Source of the DNA: Phycisphaerae bacterium | GTDB taxonomy: Bacteria; Planctomycetota; Phycisphaerae; Phycisphaerales; UBA1924 | Length of the DNA stretch: 8,493 nt | Reading direction: 5' to 3' | Assembly (NCBI GenBank): GCA_016794945.1 | Contig: JAEUIX010000260.1 | Coordinates: 1-8,493 of the forward strand | Part shown: one piece after another, positions 1-6,597 of the stretch | Layout of the letters: the number at the start of each line of letters is the position of its first letter | Position numbering within the stretch: position 1 is the stretch's first letter | Notes under the pieces: model-generated | Databases searched by the model: none | Told to the model about the DNA's origin: nothing | Seen by the model: only the letters and a program-made list of their open reading frames with translations | Position numbers and translations under genes: made by a program

Positions 1-1
1 A

Positions 2-1372
2 ACTCTGGCGGCCGAAGGGGCGCACCTGATCGTGTCGGTGGACTGCGGCGTGACGGCGACCGAGCCGGCCGAGGCGGCGCGGGCGGCGGGCGTGGACCTG
101 ATCATCACCGACCACCACAACCCGCCGAAGACGTTGGAAGAGCTTCCTCGGGCCTACGCGGTGGTGCACCCGTGCCGGCCCGATTCGGCGTACCCGTTCC
201 CTCACCTGTGCGGCGCCGGGGTGGCGTTCAAACTGGCCTGGCGGCTGGCGACGCTGGCCGAGGGCAACGGCGGCCGGGCCAGCGCGGCGCACCGGGGACT
301 GCTGATCGACCTGCTGGCGTTCGCGGCGCTCGGGGCGATCGCCGACATCGTGCCATTGGTGGGCGAGAACCGGGTGATGGCGCGGTTCGGGCTGGAGCGC
401 GTGCGCACGAGCCCGGTGCGGGGCCTGCGGGCGCTGATCGAACAGGCCCGCCTGGACGATGCGGAGAAGATCAGCACCTGGGACGTCGGGTTCAAACTCG
501 GGCCGCGCCTCAACGCCATCGGGCGGCTGGGCCACGCGCGCGAGGCGGTCGAACTGTTCACGACCGCCGCCGGACAGCGGGCCACGGAGATCGCCGCGGC
601 GCTGGAGGCCGCCAACACGGAACGACGCTCGACCGAGCGAGAGATCTTCGAGCAGGCGTGCGCCGCGGCGGAGGCGGCGGGCATGACCGGCCCGGACCGG
701 CGCGCCATCGTGCTGGCCGACGAGCGCTGGCACAAGGGCGTCGTGGGAATCGTCTGCTCGCGGCTGGTCGAGAAGTACAGCCGCCCGGCGATTCTGATGC
801 AGCGGGTGGGCGATTCGTGCCAGGGGTCGGGGCGGAGCGTCGACGGGTTCAACCTGCACGGGGCGCTGGAGCGGTGCGCCCCGCTGCTGGAGCGGTTCGG
901 CGGGCACGACATGGCGGCGGGTCTTTCGGTCGGCGGCGCGAAGCTCGGCGCGTTCGTGGAAGCGTTCACCGAGCAGGCAAACGCAGCGATCCGGCCCGAG
1001 GACCTGATGGGTCGGGTGGAGGTCGACGCGCCGGCGGCGGTGAACGAATTGAGCCTGCCGTTCGTCAAGACGCTGGAGCGGCTGGAGCCGTGCGGGCGCG
1101 GCAACCCGTCTGTGGCGGTGCTGATCGAAAACGCCGCGGTGGGGTCGGCGCAGTCGATGGGCGCTCAGGGGGCGCACCTGCGGCTGGCGCTGGGGCAGAG
1201 CTCGCGCCCGCTGTCGTGCGTGGCGTGGGGGCGGGGCGAATGGGTGTCGCGGCTGGCAACGGGCATCCGCGTGGACGCGGTCGTTCGCCCGACGATCAAT
1301 GACTACGGCGGCACGCAGCGCGTGCAGGGCGAAGTGCTGGACGTGCGCATCAGGCCCGGCGCTCGGGGCTGA
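2..1372 (+). CDS. recJ: Single-stranded-DNA-specific 5'-3' exonuclease RecJ, 5' end cut off
   Basis: RecJ degrades single-stranded DNA 5' to 3' in recombination and mismatch or base-excision repair in the cytoplasm. The reading frame is open to the left edge (first full codon at position 2), so 456 residues are visible and roughly the first 120-130, including the first metal-binding motif, are missing; full-length RecJ is usually about 570-580 residues. Visible in order: the SVDCG motif, the family-defining DHH triad at 110-118, the LCGAGVAFK motif that follows it, a DHHA1 domain with FGGHDMAAG near 892-921, and the C-terminal OB-fold signature EPCGRGNP at 1085-1108. The in-frame GTG at 32 sits inside the DHH domain and is not a start. 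The gene ends with TGA, 29 bases before the stop of the convergent glycosyltransferase gene. It is a housekeeping neighbour with no evident link to the carotenoid genes. Confidence 0.95.
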   Translation, partial: TLAAEGAHLIVSVDCGVTATEPAEAARAAGVDLIITDHHNPPKTLEELPRAYAVVHPCRPDSAYPFPHLCGAGVAFKLAWRLATLAEGNGGRASAAHRGLLIDLLAFAALGAIADIVPLVGENRVMARFGLERVRTSPVRGLRALIEQARLDDAEKISTWDVGFKLGPRLNAIGRLGHAREAVELFTTAAGQRATEIAAALEAANTERRSTEREIFEQACAAAEAAGMTGPDRRAIVLADERWHKGVVGIVCSRLVEKYSRPAILMQRVGDSCQGSGRSVDGFNLHGALERCAPLLERFGGHDMAAGLSVGGAKLGAFVEAFTEQANAAIRPEDLMGRVEVDAPAAVNELSLPFVKTLERLEPCGRGNPSVAVLIENAAVGSAQSMGAQGAHLRLALGQSSRPLSCVAWGRGEWVSRLATGIRVDAVVRPTINDYGGTQRVQGEVLDVRIRPGARG

Positions 1373-1391
1373 CGTCGGCGGGCCTGGGGTG

Positions 1392-1414
1392 CGGCGCGGG
1401 GCTATGCCGCGCTG
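1392..1414. terminator. Possible bidirectional hairpin between recJ and the carotenoid operon
   Basis: A perfect 6-base inverted repeat (GCGCGG at 1394-1399 and CCGCGC at 1407-1412), extendable to 8 pairs with one G-T wobble, encloses a 7-base loop. It lies between the two convergent genes and its loop contains part of the minus-strand stop codon (TAG, 1402-1404). No T-tract follows on either strand, so it is not a canonical intrinsic terminator. In DNA this GC-rich, a hairpin of this size can arise by chance. Confidence 0.25.
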
Positions 1415-2547
1415 GGGGCGGAGTGGACGCGTCCGCGCCAGGTGCGCCGGCCTGTGAGGGCGAGGTACCAGCTCCGCCACTGGATGGCGGTCATGAGGGC
1501 AACGCCCAGCGGGTGGAGCAGCGCCGAAGCGACGGACTGGCGGAATCGGACGGCGAGGATGAAGCGGTGCGCCAGGGCAATCGCGAGAGCGATGCCCGCG
1601 CCGGCGGCCGCGGTTCGGTCGATGTCTGACCCGAACCCCCAGAGCAGCAGCACCGCCGGGGGCATGAGGTACGCCGTCGCGTTGAAGATCGTGAGGAACA
1701 CGAGCAGGCCGAGGGAGCCGAGGCCTTCGTATGCGTTCTTGGCAAAGCCGCGCCATGTGGCGGCGAGACCCCGGTACATGCGGCAGGAAACGTCGACGGT
1801 GCCGTCGAAGAGGTCGGTGCGGAAGCCGGCGCGCCGAAGGGTCCGCGGCATCATGATGCCGTCGTGCATGGAGTTGCGGAACTGGCCGTGGCCGCCGGCG
1901 GCGAGCCAGGCCTCGCGCCGCACGAACAGGAACTGCCCGCAGCCGGCGCTGGCGGCGGGGTCACCGCTGGAGCGCATGCGCGCCAGCGGCAGGAACGACA
2001 GCAGGATGACGTGGATCATCGGGATGACCAGGGCCTCGCCGAGGCTGCCGGTGATCTGACGCGGGAAGGTGGAGACCAGGTCGGCGCGGGCGGAGGCCGC
2101 GGCGGCCAGCGTGCGCTCGATGCACGCGGGGCCGAAGCGGACGTCGGCGTCGGTGAAGAGCAGCCAGTCGGATCGGGCGGCGCGACCGGCGCGATCGCAG
2201 GCGAACTGCTTGCCGTTCCAACCCTCGGGAAGGTCCTCAACGGGCACGGCGCGAACGCGCGGGTCCTCGGCGGCGAGTCGTGAGAGGATCTCCCCTGTGC
2301 GATCCGTGGAATGGTCGTTGTAGACCAGGACCTCGATGTTGCGGTGCGTCTGAGCCAGCAGTGAACGGATGCAGGCCTCGAGGTTGTCCTGTTCGTTCCG
2401 GGCGGGGATGCAGATCGAAACGGAAGCGCCTGCGGGCGCGGGGGCATCGCCGGGTCGGCGGTAGAGCGCGAGGTTCCACAGTGTCATCGCCAGCGCGAGC
2501 GCCGCCAACCCGCACGAGACGACGAGCACCCAAGCCAGGGCGGTCAC
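1402..2547 (-). CDS. Membrane GT2 family glycosyltransferase, CrtQ-like, probably glycosylates a C30 carotenoid acid
   Basis: A 381-residue protein and the last gene of the carotenoid operon. An N-terminal hydrophobic segment (about residues 4-28) is followed by a cytoplasmic GT-A domain: SICIPARNE at 44-52, the YNDHSTD nucleotide-sugar segment at 76-82, the metal-binding DAD at 133-135, and an acceptor-side HDG at 228-230 where many relatives have ED. Further on are CRMYRG (255-260), GFAKN (267-271), about three C-terminal membrane segments (about 276-306, 313-335, 343-364) and a final TWRGR motif. This layout is that of CrtQ, which joins glucose to diaponeurosporenoate; the hopanoid-linked HpnB family has the same layout. 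The carotenoid role rests on context. The GTG start at 2547 overlaps the acyltransferase stop (GTGA) and has a GGAG site 7 bases upstream. The frame stays open far upstream of this start, but that part is the antisense-like shadow of the acyltransferase gene. Confidence 0.82.
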   Translation of the reverse strand: MTALAWVLVVSCGLAALALAMTLWNLALYRRPGDAPAPAGASVSICIPARNEQDNLEACIRSLLAQTHRNIEVLVYNDHSTDRTGEILSRLAAEDPRVRAVPVEDLPEGWNGKQFACDRAGRAARSDWLLFTDADVRFGPACIERTLAAAASARADLVSTFPRQITGSLGEALVIPMIHVILLSFLPLARMRSSGDPAASAGCGQFLFVRREAWLAAGGHGQFRNSMHDGIMMPRTLRRAGFRTDLFDGTVDVSCRMYRGLAATWRGFAKNAYEGLGSLGLLVFLTIFNATAYLMPPAVLLLWGFGSDIDRTAAAGAGIALAIALAHRFILAVRFRQSVASALLHPLGVALMTAIQWRSWYLALTGRRTWRGRVHSAPSAA

Positions 2548-3389
2548 GGTCTGGCTCCGACGCGGGCGGTCGCGGGCGCGGGGGTTCGCCGGACGCCCTC
2601 GATGCGGCCGGAGCGGCCCCGCAGGCGGAGCCAGGCGTCGTACAGCGGGTTGACGCCGCCCCGGCGTGCGGCCAGAACGGGCTCGAACGCCGCGTGGTCG
2701 CGGGCGACGACGAGCGCCGCGAGCGCATCGGCGTTGGCCTGCATGGCGTGGGTCATGGCGCGGGTCCAGCCGGCGGTGGTGGGCGTTTCGGGGGCGGACA
2801 CGCCGGCGAAGCGCAGGAAGACCTCGGGCTTCTGGTCGGTCCAGAAGGCGTACTCGACGGCGACGCAGACGACGCGGACCCCGTGGGGCGTGGGCGTTCG
2901 CGCCGCGAGCGTGGCGGCTCCGGGGCGCAGGCGGATGGGCGTCCTGGGATCGGTGAACTGGCCCTGGGGGGTGATCCAGAACGCGGTCCGCGGATCGGCT
3001 TCGAATGTCGCCCGGACGTACGAGACCATGGCGTCGAGCGCGTCGGCCCGGTCGGGGTCGAGGCCGAATACCCCCAGGCGCCGGAAGAAGCCGAACTTCT
3101 TGAGTTGATCGAGCTCCATGGGGGCCAGCAGCCGGCGTCGGGGCGTGAGCTCGCGGGCCAGCATCAGCCCGACCAGCGGGTCCCACCACGAAGCGTGGTT
3201 CATCAGCACGATCGCCGGCCCGTGGTGCGCGTCGACGGCACGCAATTCCGGGGCGACGCCGCGTGCCACCCAGACGCCGGCGAACGACTTGCGGAACATC
3301 CGGCGCAGCCACCAGCCGAACGCGCCGATCACCCGGTCGCTGGGGGCGGCTGGCCAGATTGCTTCGTGTTGAAACGCCGGATTACGCAC
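2544..3389 (-). CDS. PlsC/LPLAT-type acyltransferase, probable carotenoid glycoside acyltransferase
   Basis: A 281-residue lysophospholipid-acyltransferase-like protein. Block I of the family, the catalytic NHx4D motif, is present as NHASWWD at residues 64-70. An acceptor-binding stretch follows (APMELDQLKKFGFFRRLG, 89-106; then GLDPDRADA, 109-117). The third block, usually EGTR, reads ITPQGQF (139-145), so Glu is replaced by Gln. Family members transfer an acyl chain from acyl-CoA or acyl-ACP to a hydroxyl at the membrane face. Between a carotenoid oxidase and a carotenoid-type glycosyltransferase, the likely substrate is the sugar of a glycosyl carotenoid, the step done in Staphylococcus by the unrelated CrtO; a glycerophospholipid acyltransferase role cannot be excluded. 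The GTG start at 3389 is chosen for its GGAG site and because it lies just past the crtP stop (35-base gap). A later ATG at residue 31 would remove a plausible amphipathic N-terminus. The stop overlaps the next gene by 4 bases. Confidence 0.82.
   Translation of the reverse strand: MRNPAFQHEAIWPAAPSDRVIGAFGWWLRRMFRKSFAGVWVARGVAPELRAVDAHHGPAIVLMNHASWWDPLVGLMLARELTPRRRLLAPMELDQLKKFGFFRRLGVFGLDPDRADALDAMVSYVRATFEADPRTAFWITPQGQFTDPRTPIRLRPGAATLAARTPTPHGVRVVCVAVEYAFWTDQKPEVFLRFAGVSAPETPTTAGWTRAMTHAMQANADALAALVVARDHAAFEPVLAARRGGVNPLYDAWLRLRGRSGRIEGVRRTPAPATARVGARP
2555..2558 (-). promoter_or_regulatory. Ribosome binding site of the glycosyltransferase gene
   Basis: GGAG on the minus strand, 7 bases before the GTG start at 2547. 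It lies inside the end of the acyltransferase gene. It fixes the glycosyltransferase start in a frame that is open for another 765 bases upstream. Confidence 0.6.
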
Positions 3390-3395
3390 GGAAAG

Positions 3396-3399
3396 CTCC
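3396..3399 (-). promoter_or_regulatory. Ribosome binding site of the acyltransferase gene
   Basis: GGAG on the minus strand, 6 bases before the GTG at 3389, in the short gap after the crtP stop codon (3425-3427). It is the basis for choosing this GTG over the much longer open frame, which runs on upstream through crtP in another frame. Confidence 0.6.
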
Positions 3400-3424
3400 G
3401 AACCAACGCGCCCTGACGGCGGCG

Positions 3425-5038
3425 CTAGACGCCGGCCATCGCTCCGGGCTTGGCCTCGATCTGGGCCCCGGGGACCGAGCCGTGCGCGCCGAGGCCGAAG
3501 TCCTCGGCGACGCTGTTGGCGGCGGTGACGCCGCTCATGAGCACCATCGGAACACCCGGACCGGGGTTGGCCGAGCCGCCGGCGAAGTAGAGGTTGGGGT
3601 ACACCTTCGAGCGGTTGCGCGGCTTGAACCCGCCCGCGAGGCGGCCGTGCGACGCCAGGCCGTAGATCGCGCCGCCCTCGGCGTTGTACCACTGGTCGAT
3701 CAGGCCGGGGTGCAGGTGGCGCTCGACGACGATGTGCCGGTCGATGTCGCTCATGCCGTGCCTGCGCAGCTTGTCCATGACGACGGGGCGGTATTGCTCC
3801 ATGAGGCCGCCGGACCCCTCCCACCGCTGGCCGGGGCGCAGGTAGGGCGTGTGGATGAGCACGTACAGCGCTTCGCAGCCGGGGGGCGCCTGGCCGGGAT
3901 CGGTGCGCGAGGGCACGGCCAGATAGAGCGTCGGGTCCGCGGCGGGGACGCCCTTGTGGTAGATGTCGCCGAACTCGCTGCGGCTGTTGCGGCTGAAAAG
4001 GAAGTTATGGTGCGCCAGGTGGTCGTACTGGCGCGACAGGCCGAGGTAGAGCACCACGCCCGAGCAGGCGGGCGAGTAGGTGGCGGCGATCTTCCGCTGG
4101 CGGGCCAGTGCGCCCGGCGAGCCGTCGAGGTCGCGCAGGGTGCGCTGCACATCGCAGTTGCTCACGACGGCGTCGGCCTCGATCACCCGGCCGTCGGCGA
4201 GCGTGAGTGACCGCACCCGCCCGTCGGCGGCGTTGACGCGGGCGACGGAGGCGCCGGTGATGATCTCGGCGTCGTGCTCGCGGAGCAGGCGTTCGAGCGA
4301 TCGGGCCACCATCCTGGTTCCACCCATGGGGTACCACACGCCGTGGTCCACCTGGGCCGCGGCGATGAGCGAGAGAATGGCCGGCGCCAGGAAGGGCGAG
4401 GACCCGACGTACTGGAGGAAGTGCTCGACCAGCTGGGCGAGGTGGGGCTCCTTGATCATCTTGTGGGCGGTTGCGGCCATGGTGGAGTGCATGCGCATGG
4501 CCAGCACGTCGCGGAGCAAGGCGGGGTCGCGCATGGGGGCCAGCCGCATCATGTCGCCGACGGAGCCGAGGTCCTTGTAGAAGAACACCTTCTCGCTGAG
4601 GCGGTACATGCGACGCGCGTAGGCGATGAACCGGCGGTAGCCCTCGGCGGCGTTGCTGCCGGGGAAGAGCCGGTCGAGCTGGGCCGCCATGGCGTCGACG
4701 CGCTCCAGGGCCTCGACGACCGTGCCGTCGTCGTAGAAGCAGCGCCACTGCGGGTCGAGCCGGCGCAGGTCGATGTAATCCTCCACGCGCCGGCCCGCCC
4801 GCGTCAGGATGCCCCGCAGCACGTCGGGGATCGTGATGATCGTCGGGCCCATGTCGAACGAGAAGCCCTGCTCGGTCAGCACGTTCATCTTGCCGCCGAG
4901 GTGGGCGTTCTTCTCGATCAGCGTGACCCTGGCGCCCCTGGACGCCAGCTCGCACGCCGCCGACAGCCCGGCCAGGCCGCCGCCGATCACCGCCACGCTA
5001 GTACGACCCGACTTGAGTTGAGACTTGCTCGCGATCAT
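3425..5038 (-). CDS. crtP: CrtP-like C30 carotenoid oxidase (diaponeurosporene oxidase type)
   Basis: A 537-residue FAD-dependent protein of the phytoene desaturase family. The N-terminal Rossmann motif is VIGGGLAG (G19, G21, G24), with ADP-ribose-binding IEK and LGGKMN following; FDMGPTIIT is the substrate-side segment. The C-terminal FAD signature FAGGSANPGPGVP lies at 485-497. Several stretches match what I recall of Staphylococcus CrtP better than CrtN: VGSSPFLAPA, LAHHNFLFS, EGGAIYG and the GGSANPGPG ending. CrtP oxidises the terminal methyl of a C30 carotene to an aldehyde. The ATG at 5038 overlaps the aldehyde dehydrogenase stop as ATGA, and a GGAG lies 13 bases upstream, which is far; translational coupling is likely. 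The open frame extends far upstream but there it is a shadow of the dehydrogenase gene. The exact oxidation product cannot be read from sequence. Confidence 0.85.
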   Translation of the reverse strand: MIASKSQLKSGRTSVAVIGGGLAGLSAACELASRGARVTLIEKNAHLGGKMNVLTEQGFSFDMGPTIITIPDVLRGILTRAGRRVEDYIDLRRLDPQWRCFYDDGTVVEALERVDAMAAQLDRLFPGSNAAEGYRRFIAYARRMYRLSEKVFFYKDLGSVGDMMRLAPMRDPALLRDVLAMRMHSTMAATAHKMIKEPHLAQLVEHFLQYVGSSPFLAPAILSLIAAAQVDHGVWYPMGGTRMVARSLERLLREHDAEIITGASVARVNAADGRVRSLTLADGRVIEADAVVSNCDVQRTLRDLDGSPGALARQRKIAATYSPACSGVVLYLGLSRQYDHLAHHNFLFSRNSRSEFGDIYHKGVPAADPTLYLAVPSRTDPGQAPPGCEALYVLIHTPYLRPGQRWEGSGGLMEQYRPVVMDKLRRHGMSDIDRHIVVERHLHPGLIDQWYNAEGGAIYGLASHGRLAGGFKPRNRSKVYPNLYFAGGSANPGPGVPMVLMSGVTAANSVAEDFGLGAHGSVPGAQIEAKPGAMAGV

Positions 5039-6534
5039 GGTTTGTTCACTGCTCCGCCGGGCGCCGCCCGGGTCAGGACCACTGTCTGTGTCTCTTCGTT
5101 CGCGCGCGCCGAAGCGCCCGAGACCGGTCCCGGCGGCCGCCCGCCGCCGAAGACGCGCCGGATCAATCTCGCCAACGCCGCGGCAGAAGCCGTCGTGGGC
5201 GTGCCCATCGGCAGGCGCAGCCGCGCCGAGGTCGCGCTGATGGTCACCGCGCGCGTCATGGCCAGGAGGCCCTCGTCGCCGCGCGACACGCCCCAGCCCG
5301 ACAACCCGCGCCCGCCGATGCCCGTCGCGGGGTGAACCGTGGGAAGCACGGTGTCGTTGATGGTGACGTAGGAAGCGCCCAGCGCCGCCGCGGCGTGCCG
5401 TGCGGCGGCCACGTCGCGGGTGTAGACGCTCGCCGAAAGGTGCTGGCCGCCCCGGCGGTGGACGCGAAGCGCATCCTCCAGGCCGGAGACGGGCACAACG
5501 GCGACAACGGGGCCGAAATGGTCGCCGTCGACCAGCGCCGCCTTCGGTGGACAATCGACCATCGCCAGGGGACGGATCCACGGGCCGTCGGGACGCTCCA
5601 GCACTCCGGAGAGGCTGCGGGCGCCGTCGGCGAGCGCCGACGAGGCCAACTCCCAGCAGCGCGCCGCCGGAGCATCGTCGATCAGGCGCAGCGGTCTGGC
5701 GCCCGCGGCCAGCGGGGCGAGCGCATCGAGGAAGCGGTCGTAGATGGACCGATCGACCAGCACGCGGCGCGGAGCCATGCAGGTCTGGCCGGCGTTCATC
5801 ACGACACCATTCCAGATCGCCCGTGCCGCCAGCGCGGGGTCGGCGTCGGCCAGCACCAGGGCGCTGTCGTGGCCCGACAGTTCCAGCGTCGTCGGGGTCA
5901 GGCTCTGCGCCGCCCAGGCGGCCACCTGCCGCCCGACCCGCGTGGACCCGGTGAAGATCACGTGATCCGGCCGTTCGTGGTCCAGCATGCGCGGGCCGGC
6001 GTCGCGGGTCGCCTCGGTCCACCGCAGCACGCCGTGCGGAAGCCCCGCCGCGACCGCAAGTTCCATGAGCCGTTGCTGGGAATTGGGTGCGTGCTCGCTG
6101 GGCTTGACGACGACCCGGTTGCCGGCGACCAGGGCCTGCACGAGCTGGATGCCCAGCAACTGCAGCGGGTAGTTCCAAGTCGCGATGATGCCGACGAGCC
6201 CGACCGGCTCACGGTGGACCCAGTGCCGCTGACCTGGGGCGAACCACCCCTTGCCCCGCACCCGGCGGGGCCGCAGCAACCCCGCCGCCCGACGTTCGTG
6301 CCAGCGGCAACTGACCAGCAGCGGCAGGATGTCGGCCGTCAAGGCTTCGAACGGGGGCTTGTGGGTTTCCTGGGCCACGAGCGCCACGAGTTCGTCCTGG
6401 TGGGTAGCAACGAGCCGGCGGAACGCCCGCACCCATGCGAGCCGACCGGGCAGGTCCGACCACGCAGCGAGGAGGTTCCCACCCTCGGTCGCGGTTGGTT
6501 GGCCCGGAATGTCGGCGGTAGAGCCGGAACGCAT
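5035..6534 (-). CDS. aldH: Aldehyde dehydrogenase, probably oxidising a C30 carotenoid aldehyde to the acid
   Basis: A 499-residue NAD(P)-dependent aldehyde dehydrogenase and first gene of the minus-strand operon. All catalytic elements are present: Asn121 in TWNYP, Lys144 in VVKPSE, the FTGSTRVG nucleotide loop (194-201), general-base Glu218 in LELSG, and nucleophile Cys252 in NAGQTC. The usual ExFGP motif reads DHFGP. The fold resembles the short, class-3-like enzymes; after the expected C-terminal helix (to about 463) there is a further tail of about 36 residues rich in Ala, Gly and Pro. Its position directly before crtP, with ATGA overlap, suggests it takes the CrtP aldehyde to the carboxylic acid, as AldH does in staphyloxanthin synthesis. 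The ATG at 6534 is chosen although it has no Shine-Dalgarno, because a promoter abuts it. A TTG at 6609 in frame would lie inside the divergent crtN and upstream of that promoter. Confidence 0.86.
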   Translation of the reverse strand: MRSGSTADIPGQPTATEGGNLLAAWSDLPGRLAWVRAFRRLVATHQDELVALVAQETHKPPFEALTADILPLLVSCRWHERRAAGLLRPRRVRGKGWFAPGQRHWVHREPVGLVGIIATWNYPLQLLGIQLVQALVAGNRVVVKPSEHAPNSQQRLMELAVAAGLPHGVLRWTEATRDAGPRMLDHERPDHVIFTGSTRVGRQVAAWAAQSLTPTTLELSGHDSALVLADADPALAARAIWNGVVMNAGQTCMAPRRVLVDRSIYDRFLDALAPLAAGARPLRLIDDAPAARCWELASSALADGARSLSGVLERPDGPWIRPLAMVDCPPKAALVDGDHFGPVVAVVPVSGLEDALRVHRRGGQHLSASVYTRDVAAARHAAAALGASYVTINDTVLPTVHPATGIGGRGLSGWGVSRGDEGLLAMTRAVTISATSARLRLPMGTPTTASAAALARLIRRVFGGGRPPGPVSGASARANEETQTVVLTRAAPGGAVNKP

Positions 6535-6541
6535 TGGATCG

Positions 6542-6570
6542 AGTATAGTAGGGCTAGAGAAATTCGTCCA
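6542..6570 (-). promoter_or_regulatory. Promoter of the aldH-crtP-acyltransferase-glycosyltransferase operon, apparently leaderless
   Basis: On the minus strand, TGGACG (6570-6565; four of six matches to TTGACA) is followed by a 17-base spacer and TATACT (6547-6542; five of six matches to TATAAT). Only 7 bases (CGATCCA) separate the -10 box from the ATG at 6534. Transcription would therefore begin at or within a base or so of the start codon, and no Shine-Dalgarno is present. This is sequence inference from sigma-70-type consensus. Confidence 0.5.
6544..6549 (+). promoter_or_regulatory. Possible -10 box of crtN
   Basis: TATAGT on the plus strand, interlocked with the minus-strand TATACT in the nearly symmetric 9-mer AGTATAGTA (6542-6550). 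It would give a leader of about 40 bases for crtN. I see no convincing -35 at 16-18 bases upstream, so this promoter would need an activator or another sigma factor, or the real promoter lies elsewhere. Confidence 0.28.
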
Positions 6571-6579
6571 AATCGTCCA
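6561..6579. repeat. Tandem direct repeat in the divergent promoter, possible operator
   Basis: TCGTCCA occurs at 6564-6570 and again at 6573-6579, a period of 9 bases; with flanking A's the copies read AATTCGTCCA and AATCGTCCA. The left copy contains the -35 hexamer of the minus-strand promoter, and both lie between the putative crtN -10 and its ribosome binding site. A regulator bound here could act on both transcripts. Two short copies are weak evidence. Confidence 0.35.
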
Positions 6580-6586
6580 CGTGCGT

Positions 6587-6591
6587 AAGGA
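6587..6591 (+). promoter_or_regulatory. Ribosome binding site of crtN
   Basis: AAGGA, 6 bases before the ATG at 6598. This is a good Shine-Dalgarno and fixes the crtN start, in contrast with the divergent dehydrogenase gene, which has none. Confidence 0.7.
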
Positions 6592-6597
6592 CTTCGT

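Noticed and set aside
202..1104. Minus-strand open frame (300 codons) opposite recJ
   Set aside because: Ser/Arg/Pro-rich translation without motifs, directly opposite the DHH and DHHA1 domains of recJ.
2548..3312. Possible N-terminal extension of the glycosyltransferase by 255 residues, as one fused protein
   Set aside because: The extension is Arg/Pro-rich with no motif and is another frame of the acyltransferase gene. The GTG at 2547 has a good GGAG site and begins a normal membrane segment.
2280..3416. Plus-strand open frame (378 codons) opposite the acyltransferase and the start of the glycosyltransferase
   Set aside because: Low-complexity Gly/Arg translation without family features; the minus strand carries the motifs and ribosome binding sites.
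5039..6178. Possible fusion of a 380-residue domain to the N-terminus of CrtP
   Set aside because: The extension is a frame shadow of the aldehyde dehydrogenase. The ATG at 5038 leads directly into the Rossmann motif at the expected distance.
5332..6588. Long plus-strand open frame (418 codons) opposite the aldehyde dehydrogenase gene
   Set aside because: Its product shows no domain or motif, is rich in Arg, Gly and Ala, and lies opposite a gene with all catalytic residues intact. In very GC-rich DNA stop codons are rare, so such antisense frames are expected.
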